Of a DNA stretch of 64,000 bases, positions 41,725-50,289 are shown one piece after another. This DNA comes from Diploptera punctata (Eukaryota; Arthropoda; Insecta; Blattodea; Blaberidae), in assembly GCA_030220185.1 (NCBI GenBank), contig JASPKZ010007285.1:1418501-1482500 (forward strand), in the 5' to 3' direction. The position numbers were made by a program, and so were the translations under genes. The notes under the pieces were generated by a model that saw only the letters and a program-made list of their open reading frames with translations, was not told where the DNA came from and ran no database searches. How positions within the stretch are numbered: position 1 is the first letter of the stretch; the number at the start of each line of letters is the position of its first letter.

Positions 41725-42030
41725 ATTGGCATGCTAGACGGTTGCTGGCCTCACATCCACAAGTATTGATTACAGCGGTAGACGATCATCCAGCCAGTAA
41801 AAGGGTGACATGTTGTCAGCATGTCCAGACTCCCAGCCTTTACAACTGTTTTTTTCAACTTCAAGCCGCTACTATGTGTAGCTAATAAACTTCCAGATGA
41901 TGCTGGGTGGGCTCCTGTCCTATACTGGTCTAAATTCCTTTAAAAAAAGCCTTCTCCATGAGAACTAGAACCCGCCCAAGTCGCATAGCTCTGCAGAAGG
42001 CCTGATGCCTTATACAACTAGGAAAGGGTG
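41725..42030 (-). mobile_element. SINE-3, degenerate
   Basis: Reverse copy with the CACATCCAC, GACATGTTGTCAGCATGTCC, ATGATGCTGGGTGGGCTCCT and ACTAGAACCCGCCC segments. The B box and A box are mutated. Clearly older than the other SINE-3 copies. Confidence 0.8.
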
Positions 42031-42442
42031 TGGAACTATATAAATTCAACACATAATGTATTTTGAGATGATTAACACAGTAAAAACAGCTGCAGTTTTC
42101 AGTTTATTGCCGTAGAGATGGTAGTTTCGACTTAAATATATCGACAGTTGTAAAAACAAATGCCATGATGATGTTAGCGTTAACAAAAGAAAAAAGCAAG
42201 ACAGTGCTGTTAGTAAATAATTATGCAATCAGACACAACACTGCATAAAACATAACACCAGATGTCAGCACGTGTGTCAATTATACGTATAAATAGATAA
42301 AACAGACATACTGATACCCAGGGTTGCTAATTTAGCCACTTATGGCTAAATCTGGCTTTTCTTTTTAACAAAGCTATATACAAATTTCTGAAAAAGCCAG
42401 TAATAACTTTTGCTGGCTATTTGCAGTCTTTTTAGCCACTTC
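42031..42442. other. Unassigned spacer
   Basis: Contains a short repeated motif TTTAGCCACTT (42330, 42430). No element recognised. Confidence 0.4.
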
Positions 42443-42577
42443 TAACTAACTAACTGGCACTATTGAACTCGTAGGTTCATGGCCGCGCGGACATAAGCTC
42501 TCCATATATCCCTATTCCGAGTTAATGTTTTCCAATCATCTCCTGTATTATCTACTTCCTTCAAATATTCGTAAATG

Positions 42578-42737
42578 TTCTGGGATCGACTCAGCCTCTA
42601 ACTGAAATGAGTACCAGATACTTGTTCTGGGGTAAAGGTGGTCGTCACGTAGGGCTGACAAGTGCCGTTTGTCTAGAAAAAGTAGGAGCCTTAACATCCT
42701 ACTACCCCAAGGGCCTCCTGAGGCCTGGAGTGGGAAC
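42578..42737 (+). mobile_element. SINE-2, 5'-truncated
   Basis: Starts within the body (CTGGGATCGACTCAGCCTCT) and runs to GAGGCCTGGAGTGGGAACAC. The tRNA-like head is absent. Confidence 0.87.
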
Positions 42738-42974
42738 ACACTGTTTATTATACAACCTCATTCTTGGTCTACCAACTTTGCGTTCTCCTTCTGGTTTACC
42801 TGTAAGAAGCTTCCATGATACTGTTTCATTCTCCATTCGTGCTCCATATCCGGCCCATTCCAGTCTACAAGATTAAACTGTTATTATATCTGGTTTCGTA
42901 AAAAAGGTCATGCAGTTCACTGTTATACAGTCTTCTTCATTCGTCTGTCTGTTCATCTGCCTTAAGTCTAAGAA

Positions 42975-43670
42975 GTATTCTTCTTCTTCGGCTTTCCCCC
43001 ACTTACAGGTTTGCCGTCTTCAGTTTCCATTTATCTCTATCATTCCAATCTCCCTCTTCCAAATTCCGATCATCCATTATAGTTCTGTCGCAGGTTTTCC
43101 ACTTCCATCTTGGTCTGCCACGTTTATTTCTTCCAGGGGTGACCATTGGTATATATTTTTTGGCCATCTTTCATTTTCCCTTCTTTGACATGGCCATACC
43201 ATTTAAGTGTTTGATTTTCAATCCTCTTAACAACAGATGTGGTGACATTCATTTCTCTCCAAAGGAATTCATTTCTTATTTTATCATGTCTTGTTTTTTG
43301 GAGGCTTCTTCTAAAATAATCAAATTCAACTGTTCTAATTTTGTTCTTTTGTAATTCCGTCAAAGACCAAGTTTCACTTCCATATGACAAAATATTCTGT
43401 ATTATGCTCTTATAAATTTGCATTTTAGTTTCCTTTGTAAAATTTGTATTCCAAATTATTCCGTGTAATGTCTTAGTTACATTTTTTGCCATTGCAATTT
43501 TAGTCTGTACATCTCTCTCACAGGTACCAAAACTTGTAATTGTAGACCCAAGGTATTTAAAAAATTCACACTTCTCTATTCTCCCTGTTTCAAGTATGAG
43601 GTCATCCACATCCTTTCCCAAACACATATATTCTGTTTTCTGTAAATTTGTATTCAGTATCCTAACAACT
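42975..43670 (-). mobile_element. RT-D LINE, GAA tail, inserted in RT-A
   Basis: The tail (TTC)n is at 42976-42987 on the plus strand. The reverse strand holds a 167-codon frame (43124-43627) and a C-terminal remnant closer to the tail (RWKWKTCDRTIMDDRNLEEG-like, GKPKKK). Confidence 0.87.
43124..43627 (-). CDS. Partial RT-D reverse transcriptase C-terminus
   Basis: 167 codons, unbroken: ETGRIEKCEFFKYLGSTITS, TKIAMAKNVTKTLHGIIWNT, QIYKSIIQNILSYGSETWSL, IRTVEFDYFRRSLQKTRHDK, SVVKRIENQTLKWYGHVKEG. It is the post-palm part of an RTE-like reverse transcriptase. The motif order (FKYLGS, YGSETW, KWYGHV) is complete. It lacks palm and endonuclease domains. The start codon is not meaningful. Confidence 0.65.
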   Translation of the reverse strand: MCLGKDVDDLILETGRIEKCEFFKYLGSTITSFGTCERDVQTKIAMAKNVTKTLHGIIWNTNFTKETKMQIYKSIIQNILSYGSETWSLTELQKNKIRTVEFDYFRRSLQKTRHDKIRNEFLWREMNVTTSVVKRIENQTLKWYGHVKEGKMKDGQKIYTNGHPWKK

Positions 43671-43959
43671 TTAATTTCAAATACTCATAATATCTTCTCC
43701 TCTCTTAATGTAAGAGTCCATGTATCGCATCAATATAACTGGGAAAATAAGAGAATTATAAAAAAATTCAATTTAATTCTTTCTTTTGAGAGACGTTGGA
43801 CGACAAGAATCCTTGTAATTAATAAATTCTAGCTATTTTTAACAAATTTTAGTAATTATCTTAATATATGAAGTTACTAACTCACTGGCACTATTGGACC
43901 AAAGAGAGAAAAGAGATGAACAGACAGGTGAATGGAGAAGACTACTTAACAATTAACTA

Positions 43960-44617
43960 CCGGGCTTCCAATATAAACCCGGACCGGCCTCACGGGGTTT
44001 CACCCGTCAGGCAGCGCTCTCTCCTCGTCCGCATTTCACTCTGCCAGCCGCTCGTCCTTGAACTAGTCAGTTTACTATCGTTCGAAAAGATGAGACGTCA
44101 GCTGACATTAGAGCAGCGCATTTATGTGTGTAAATGTTATTATAAATACGAATCAGCTCGTCGCGTTCGCGAGGAATTTATTCGGAACTTCCCTGGACAA
44201 TTACCTCCTTCCAGATCGACAATCCACGATCTTGTGACTAAATTTGAGACCACTGGTTCAGAACAAAATAAGAAACACTCGCTCCCCAGATCTAACAGTG
44301 TTTGATTTTTATTTGTGTGGTAGCCTGAAAGACAAAGTGTACAAAACAAATCCGCACACATTGGAAGAACTGAAGAACAACATAAGAAATGAAATCAGAA
44401 ACTTGACAGTGCCAAAACTACAGCGTGTCAATCTAAATGTGTTTACTCGGTATAATGCCTGTTTAACTGCTGGAGGACAACATTTCCAGCATTTTCTATA
44501 AGGTAAGAAACAGTTCAAGGACGGGTGGCCGGCAGGGTGAATTGCGGGAGGAAGAGACAGCACTCCGTGCCGGGTGAAACTCCGTAAGGCCGGTCCGGTT
44601 TTATATTGGAAGCCCGT
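43960..44617 (+). mobile_element. Mariner-superfamily transposon, internally deleted
   Basis: TA at 43958-43959 is repeated at 44618-44619. The ends CCGGGCTTCCAATATAAACC and its inverse (TTTATATTGGAAGCCCGT) begin inverted repeats of about 105 bp (43960-44066 and 44510-44617, roughly 80% alike by eye). Inside, an N-terminal transposase piece is joined out of frame to a C-terminal piece. 658 bp. Confidence 0.92.
44090..44501 (+). pseudogene. Deleted mariner-type transposase (DUF4817-like head plus DDE tail)
   Basis: The N-terminal part (44090-44300) reads MRRQLTLEQRIYVCKCYYKY then PPSRSTIHDLVTKFETTGS, a helix-turn-helix domain of the DUF4817 type found on mariner-like transposases. At about 44288 the frame shifts to SPDLTVFDFYLCGSLKDKVY, KTNPHTLEELKNNIRNEI and ACLTAGGQHFQHFL. 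This is the C-terminal part, where SPDLT..DF carries the last catalytic Asp. The central catalytic domain, with the first two acidic residues, is missing, so the protein is non-functional. Confidence 0.88.
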
Positions 44618-44939
44618 TACATGGTCTTTATAGAAAGCCATATATAATAAGAACAGTTAAGTCTCGTAGACTGCGATGGGCAGAACATGTGGCACGTATG
44701 GGGAATGAAAGACGTGCATGGAAGCTTCTTGTAGTAAAGCCAGAGGGAAAACGCCCAGTTGGTAGACCAAGAATGAGGTTGGAGAATAACATTAACTATG
44801 ATTTGAGGGAAGTAGATTATACAGGGAATGATTGGGAAGCATTAGCTCAGTGTATGGATGTATGGAGAGCTTATGTCCGCGTGGCTATGAACCTACGGGT
44901 TCGATAGTACCAATGAGTAAGTAAGTAAGTAAGTGAGTG

Positions 44940-44971
<32 letters not shown>

Positions 44972-44981
44972 GTAAGTAGTA

Positions 44982-44985
<4 letters not shown>

Positions 44986-45022
<37 letters not shown>
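44986..45022. repeat. (AAT)n microsatellite
   Basis: Follows the (GTAA)n tail of RT-A directly. Confidence 0.93.
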
Positions 45023-45025
<3 letters not shown>

Positions 45026-45262
45026 GTTGAAGTTTAGCTTGAACACCGTGACGTAGTGAAGTGAATGATGTATGGTGTTGCGTGCTGAGGTCATGAATAT
45101 GTGAATTTTATTCACTTGTTTAAAATGCAAAATGCCTCAGGATTTCCACCGGCGCGGCGCAGCTAAGGAATGGCGGCTTTTAACAATGATAAATGGATGC
45201 GTGTCGTGCGTGTGTTTGCAGTATGTGAGACGCGTGTCCACGCAGAATTAACTTTATTGTTT

Positions 45263-45323
<61 letters not shown>

Positions 45324-45469
45324 TGTATTCCAAAACTTATTCCGCCTATACTGCGCGCTCTATTATGCGTTACATTCTATACTCCCATTCAGCTAAGATT
45401 GTTTCCTAGAAAATAATCAGTGCTACCAACGTTGTGCAATAAAATAATACTTCATCTGTCAACCAATAC
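45023..45469. other. Unassigned spacer with (CT)n
   Basis: Holds a pure CT run at 45269-45320. Otherwise nothing recognised. Confidence 0.5.
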
Positions 45470-45838
45470 ATGTGCCCGGGTTCGGTTTCCGGTTGGGACA
45501 ATTTTCCTGGGTGAATTGGGATTTTTCCTCATTTGCAAGACAAATGTCAGGACAATTTTAGGCCCAAACGGTCACCGAGCATCATATTACACCTGATTCA
45601 TATAGTGTGGATCACGTTCATGATTAAGGTCCCTGCTGCTGCCCCACAATATTTATCATCATCAGCCATCATATCATCGGGGCAGCCGTAATCTCCCTCC
45701 AGGCGCCCCACCAGGCTAAATAAATATATTCTATTCTATTCTAACCTCAGAAGCGGGTTACAATTACGCCAATGACGGGAGAGAACACCACAAATGTCGA
45801 AATCACAACCTGGGGCATTGAATTAAAAATAGAATTAA
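45470..45838 (+). mobile_element. SINE-1 (body type ii), 5'-truncated
   Basis: Begins just before the B box (GGGTTCGGTTTCC). It has the linker (GCAAGACAAATGTCAGG) and the type ii body (GATTAAGGTCCCTGCTGCTG, TCATCGGGGCAGCCGTAATC, CCTCAGAAGCGGGTTACAAT). About 30 bp with ATTCT repeats interrupt the body at 45715-45745, absent from the 55131 copy. Confidence 0.8.
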
Positions 45839-45850
45839 TAGTAATCTTAT

Positions 45851-46156
45851 AGGGGGCACGCCGTAGCGTAGTGGTTAAGGCACTGAGCTACAAGCCGGAG
45901 GGTCGAGGGTTCAAGTCCCGTTGGGGGTCAGGATTTTTAAACTGGCCCAAACCCTCTGGCGGCACTATGGCCCTGTGGTCGACTCAGCCTCTAACGGAAA
46001 TGAGTACCAGACGCCTGTTCTGGGGTAAAGGCGGCCGTAACGCAGGGCTGACAACCCGGCTGACATAAAGTGCCGATTGTCTAGAAAATGTGGGAGCCTT
46101 AACCTCCTACTACCCCAAGGGTCTCCTGAGGCCTGTAGTGGGATCACTTCACTTTA
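45851..46156 (+). mobile_element. SINE-2, first unit of a dimer
   Basis: Starts GGGGGCACGCCGTAGCG with complete A and B boxes and a very short tail (CACTTCACTTTA), then passes directly into a second SINE-2. Confidence 0.93.
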
Positions 46157-46464
46157 GGGGGCACGCCGTAGCGTAGTGGTTAAGGCACTGAGCTACAAGC
46201 CGGAGGGTCGAGGGTTCAAGTCCCGTTGGGGTCAGGATTTTTAAACTGACCGAAACCCTCTGGCGGCACAATGGCCCTGGGGTCGACTCAGCTTCTAACG
46301 GAAATGAGTACCAGACGCTTGTTCTGGGGTAAAGGCGGCCGTCACGCAGGGCTGACAAAGTGCCGATTGTCTAGAAAAAGAGGGAGCCTTAACTTCCCAC
46401 TACCCCTAGGGCCTCCTGAGGCCTGTAGTGGGATCACTTTACTTTACTTTACTTTACTTTACTT
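46157..46464 (+). mobile_element. SINE-2, second unit of a dimer
   Basis: Complete copy with a longer (ACTTT)n tail. About 15 bp (ACCCGGCTGACATA) of the body are deleted. The pair is flanked by TAGTAATCTTAT (45839-45850) and TAGTAATCCTAT (46465-46476), one duplication for both units. Confidence 0.93.
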
Positions 46465-46559
46465 TAGTAATCCTATGCCACCATACCACCAAAATAATTC
46501 AAATTAAAAAACGAAAATAAAAGACAATTTATTGTTGAAGTATATCAATAATTATAAGG

Positions 46560-47315
46560 TTACACTAAGAAATTAGGACTGGAAGTAAATATCAGTAAAA
46601 CTAAATATATGGTCACACGTAGAAATACATTATATAATGGAAATGGACAGCTAATGACAAATGAGGGAAATTTTGAGGAAGTGGCTGAATTCAAATACCT
46701 AGGAACAATAATCACAAATAGGAATGAGATGCACAAGGAAATTAAACATAGGCTCAATTCTGGAAATGCATGCTATTATGCATTGCAGAGACTTTTGATG
46801 TCCCAACTCCTTTCAAAAAACGTTAAACTGAAAATATATAAAACTATTATTCTACCAGTTATATTATATGGATGCGAAACATGGACTCTTACTTTAAGGG
46901 CGGAAAGGAGATTACGAGTATTTGAGAATAAAGTTCTTAGGAGAATTTTTGGACCAAAGAGAGATGAACAGACAGGTGAATGGAGAAGACTACTTAACAA
47001 TGAACTACAAGGTCTTTATAGGAAGCCAGATATAATAAGAACAGTTAAGTCTCGTAGACTGCGATGGGCAGGACATGTGGCACGAATGGGGAATGAAAGG
47101 CGTGCATGGAAGTTTCTTGTGGGAAAACCAGAGGGAAAACGCCCAGTTAGTAGACCAAGAATGAGATGGGAGAACAACATTAACTACGATTTGAGGGAAG
47201 TAGATTATGCAGGGGGATTGGAAGACATTAGCTCAGGATATGGATGTATGGAGAGCTTATGTCCGCGCGGCCATGAACCTACGGGTTCGATAGTGCCAGT
47301 GTGTTAGTTAGTTAG
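46560..47315 (+). mobile_element. RT-A LINE, 3' part, best preserved copy
   Basis: Runs from KLGLEVNISKTKYMVTRRNT to the tail GTGTTAGTTAGTTAGTTAAT. No clear target duplication. One long frame covers nearly all of it. Confidence 0.95.
46609..47307 (+). CDS. Partial RT-A reverse transcriptase C-terminus
   Basis: A 232-codon frame, the longest RT-A frame here, open upstream to about 46575. In order: MVTRRNTLYNGNGQLMTNEG, VAEFKYLGTIITNRNEMHKE, CYYALQRLLMSQLLSKNVKL, ILPVILYGCETWTLTLRAER, FGPKRDEQTGEWRRLLNNEL, KSRRLRWAGHVARMGNERRA and RPRMRWENNINYDLREVDYA. A small deletion near 47215 (GCAGGGGGATTGG for ACAGGGGATGATTGG) shifts the last 30 residues. The palm (YADD) and endonuclease domains are not present, so this is a 5'-truncated LINE and not a host gene. 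Confidence 0.7.
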   Translation: MVTRRNTLYNGNGQLMTNEGNFEEVAEFKYLGTIITNRNEMHKEIKHRLNSGNACYYALQRLLMSQLLSKNVKLKIYKTIILPVILYGCETWTLTLRAERRLRVFENKVLRRIFGPKRDEQTGEWRRLLNNELQGLYRKPDIIRTVKSRRLRWAGHVARMGNERRAWKFLVGKPEGKRPVSRPRMRWENNINYDLREVDYAGGLEDISSGYGCMESLCPRGHEPTGSIVPVC

Positions 47316-47440
47316 TTAATTACTATTATTATTATTATTATTCTTAAATATAATATCAATACATACTTGACGTTGCTAACAAAAATATAGAAAATAATGA
47401 AACTATGGTTAAAAAGTTTGGCCACTAATTGAAAATTACC

Positions 47441-48265
47441 GGAGCAAATGGGGGTGTGGGGTTGCTGCTCCCCCATCGGGCGCCTCCCCAGGTGGTGGAT
47501 AGGGGAATGCCTCCTAAATATAGGTGGTACCAGGGAAATGAAATACCCGGGGTGAACCAAAATCAGCATAGCGTCTGTTCCAGATTGGACGGCTATAATG
47601 GGCAGGTAGAGCTCAGAGCCGAAGTGAAGGCAATCTACCTAAGGGAAGGCACCCTAAAAACAAAGCTGAAGCAAGTTGGGAGGCTGTAAGGTGGCAATCG
47701 CAACACCCAACTATATCTGCGCAGCCCTTGTAAGGCGGCCAGATGAATCTTTTATTACTAAAACGCGAAGGAGAAAGCCGGACGGAAACACTTAAATAAA
47801 GTAAATAAATTCCAGGCTATTTGTGGAACCATAAAAAGAACCTTAGGTCGGAAAACAAGGAAAGATACGAAACTTAAACAATGACTGTTCCTTTGTTGTT
47901 GTATGGAAGTGAAAACTGGATAATGAAATCAAGGGATAAAAGCAGGATACAGAGTGCAGAAATGCTGTTTTACGTAATGTGAAAGGATGCACAAGAGCGG
48001 ATAGAATACGGAATGAAACTATACGAGAAGAATTAAATATATATAAAATTGAACATGAAATCAGCGAGAATAATAAGAAAAGGACAGAACACTTAATGGG
48101 AATGAACAACAAAAGAATACCAAAAAGAACCTTCCTGTATATTCCTAGAGGAACAAGAGATGTTGGCCGACCACGCAGAAGATGGACTCCACTTTTAACT
48201 TCGCCGGAACAGGCTGCATAGCCTAAACCTTGTAGTAGAAGAAGAAGAAATGGGACTTCATGCCT
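47441..48265 (+). mobile_element. RT-B LINE derivative: 5' module joined to RT end
   Basis: TTGAAAATTACC at 47429-47440 and 48266-48277 gives a 12-bp target duplication. The 5' module (CCCCCATCGGGCGCCTCCCC, GGTGGTGGATAGGGGAATGC, TGGGAGGCTGTAAGGTGGCA) ends at about 47740. After a short joint the RT-B end follows: KFQAICGTIKRTLGRKTRKD, then VPLLLYGSENWIMKSRDKSR, GCTRADRIRNETIREELNIY, GTRDVGRPRRRW, the TTCGCCGGAACAGGCTGCAT end and (GAA)n. The endonuclease and most of the RT are missing. Confidence 0.88.
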
Positions 48266-48277
48266 TTGAAAATTACC

Positions 48278-48914
48278 TAACTGATGCTACCTACATAGAC
48301 CAATAAAATGACAACAGCCGCCACTGCCGTTCAACGCGGGTCGCAAGTATTTCTCATCTCAATCTGAGCCTTATTTGGAGTAACTATATCAATTAAATAA
48401 CCTGTTTTGTATCTATGAATATAAAACAATGAATGGTTGGACATATGCAGTTATTTACCTGACAGCGTATATGTTGTAAGTTGGAAGTGTGATGTACTGG
48501 TTGCATAACAGGTGTTGGGACACCGCGTACCACATTGTTAATGTCTTTTTTTATCCACATTCTCGTATACGTAAATCATGTGTCAAAAATAGTTTTTTTT
48601 TATTTCACTTCAAGCGATCACCATACGTAATTAATAGAGTTTAACGCTTAACTTACTATTGTGTTTACGTCACACTCCAAGGCAGACATTATATTGAACA
48701 TACTTCCTAATTCACTGGAACTATCAAACCCTTAAGTTCAAGGCAGCGCAAACATTCCTATCCTAACCCAACACATCTGTACAAAAAAAATTGTTTCCCT
48801 GGATATCTCAGCGAATTTATATGTTTTAAAGTGCACAGTTTACGAATATATTCATGAAAGTGCTGAATGTGCTCTAGCTTTTATGATTTTTGCGTACCTT
48901 ATATCTTAAACAGT
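48278..48914. other. Unassigned spacer with a worn RT-A end
   Basis: 48711-48772 (CACTGGAACTATCAAACCCT) is a worn reverse RT-A end. The rest is unrecognised. Confidence 0.5.
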
Positions 48915-49284
48915 AAACGGCTTGTTACTAGTAAAATCCATGGTGATTTTCCGTTGAGGTATTAGTTCACAGTAATATAATGTACGGTTAAAAACTATCA
49001 AACTGGAGGAAATCGCAATCCTAAGAGAAATCAACAACAACCTGATTCTCAATGAATACACACCTAATCCACACAATCCTCTGTACAAAATTCTCACAAC
49101 CAAGTCAGTGTTTCAACATGGATCAACAAGAACGGACCTAATGCATTCTGCTGATGATGGGACTAGTCCCGAAAGGCCTACAGAGTTTAAAATAACTTAA
49201 GTTGAGGAGACGGACCTACAAGGTAACTATATTATAGTTTTTAACCGTACATTATAAAACGGCTTGTTACTAATAAAATTCATG
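48915..49284 (+). mobile_element. Element with 23-bp inverted repeats and hammerhead-like core
   Basis: A perfect 23-bp inverted repeat lies at 48976-48998 (TATAATGTACGGTTAAAAAC TAT) and 49234-49256. Imperfect 28-bp direct repeats (AAACGGCTTGTTACTARTAA AATYCATG) lie outside at 48915-48942 and 49257-49284, a possible long target duplication. The interior shares about 200 bp with 62993-63189. It contains a hammerhead-like motif at 49145-49186. The class is unproven. Penelope-like retroelement ends and retrozyme-type elements are known to carry such ribozymes. Confidence 0.65.
49145..49186 (+). ncRNA. Hammerhead ribozyme-like motif (type I)
   Basis: The conserved strands are in order: CTGATGA (49151-49157), stem II GGGAC-TA-GTCCC (49159-49170), GAAA (49171-49174), a palindromic GGCC cap for helix III (49175-49178), the cleavage triplet ending at TA (49179-49180), then CAGAGT (49181-49186). 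The last pairs with ATTCTG (49145-49150) as a 6-bp stem I with one G-U. A15.1-U16.1 is preserved. Weak points: an extra U (49158) gives a U-C pair at the base of stem II, the stem II loop is tiny, and helix III is minimal, as in ribozymes that work as dimers. Predicted cut: between A49180 and C49181. Confidence 0.6.
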
Positions 49285-49486
49285 TTTCCGGTCATCATTT
49301 GATTTCTGCGCATTTTTTTCGCGCATACAAACATCACGTGATCCCCACTCTCGCACCCCTTACTCCGCACATCGGCCGTGATAAAAGATATTTGACAAAA
49401 TTAAAGTACTCACTACGTACATCTGGATATGGTAAAACAATTATCAAAGCGTTGGAGAAGGACGGAAAATGTTTCAAATACATTTG

Positions 49487-50144
49487 TAGAAAATCATTGA
49501 TAATTCCATGAATTGTGAGCATAAATATATTTGTAGAAAATCATTGATAATTCCATGAATTGTGAGCATAAATATATTTGTAGAAAATCATTGATAATTC
49601 CATGAATTGTGAGCATAAATATATTTGTAGAAAATCATTGATAATTCCATGAATTGTGAGCATAAATATATTTGTAGAAAATCATTGATAATTCCATGAA
49701 TTGTGAGCATAAATATATTTGTAGAAAATCATTGATAATTCCATGAATTGTGAGCATAAATATATTTGTAGAAAATCATTGATAATTCCATGAATTGTGA
49801 GCATAAATATATTTGTAGAAAATCATTGATAATTCCATGAATTGTGAGCATAAATATATTTGTAGAAAATCATTGATAATTCCATGAATTGTGAGCATAA
49901 ATATATTTGTAGAAAATCATTGATAATTCCATGAATTGTGAGCATAAATATATTTGTAGAAAATCATTGATAATTCCATGAATTGTGAGCATAAATATAT
50001 TTGTAGAAAATCATTGATAATTCCATGAATTGTGAGCATAAATATATTTGTAGAAAATCATTGATAATTCCATGAATTGTGAGCATAAATATATTTGTAG
50101 AAAATCATTGATAATTCCATGAATTGTGAGCATAAATATATTTG
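49487..50144 (+). repeat. 47-bp satellite, 14 near-identical units
   Basis: The unit starts TAGAAAATCATTGATAATTC and ends GAGCATAAATATATTTG. Period 47, 14.0 units, with no difference seen between units by eye. It starts within otherwise unassigned sequence 230 bp after the ribozyme-bearing element. No frame is intended; stops occur in every unit. Confidence 0.97.
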
Positions 50145-50289
50145 AAATTAATCTTATATCAAGAGCAACAAAACCATTGTTGGCCAATGTAATATTTTCC
50201 AATATTCCCCTGTAAAATTTCATGACCATTATCAACATCATGATACTGAAACTCCATTCAGGGGCATACGGCATCAATAGGAGCTTCCA

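Larger units (their letters stand above)
42443..43820 (-). mobile_element. RT-A LINE, 3' part, split by SINE-2 and an RT-D LINE
   Basis: Pieces 42443-42577, 42738-42970 and 43671-43820 follow one RT-A copy in reverse, from its AACTAACTAACTGGCAC end to the NVKLKIYK-like segment. The first break holds a truncated SINE-2, the second an RT-D element. CTAAGAAGT (42967) and CTAACAACT (43659) may be a worn duplication of the second insertion. Confidence 0.85.
43895..44985 (+). mobile_element. RT-A LINE, 3' part, split by a mariner-type transposon
   Basis: 43897-43959 (GPKREKR, TGEWRRLLNN) and 44618-44985 (KSRRLRWAEHVARMGNERRA, KPEGKRPVGRPRMRLENN, DYTGNDWEALAQ, AYVRVAMNLRVR) are one copy. The original GAACTACATGG target is split at TA. 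The tail is an expanded (GTAA)n of about 70 bp, the longest in the window. A 24-bp reverse RT-A end lies just before it (43875). Confidence 0.92.

Noticed and set aside
49487..50144. CRISPR array
   Set aside because: Units are contiguous and identical with no unique spacers, and the context is eukaryotic.
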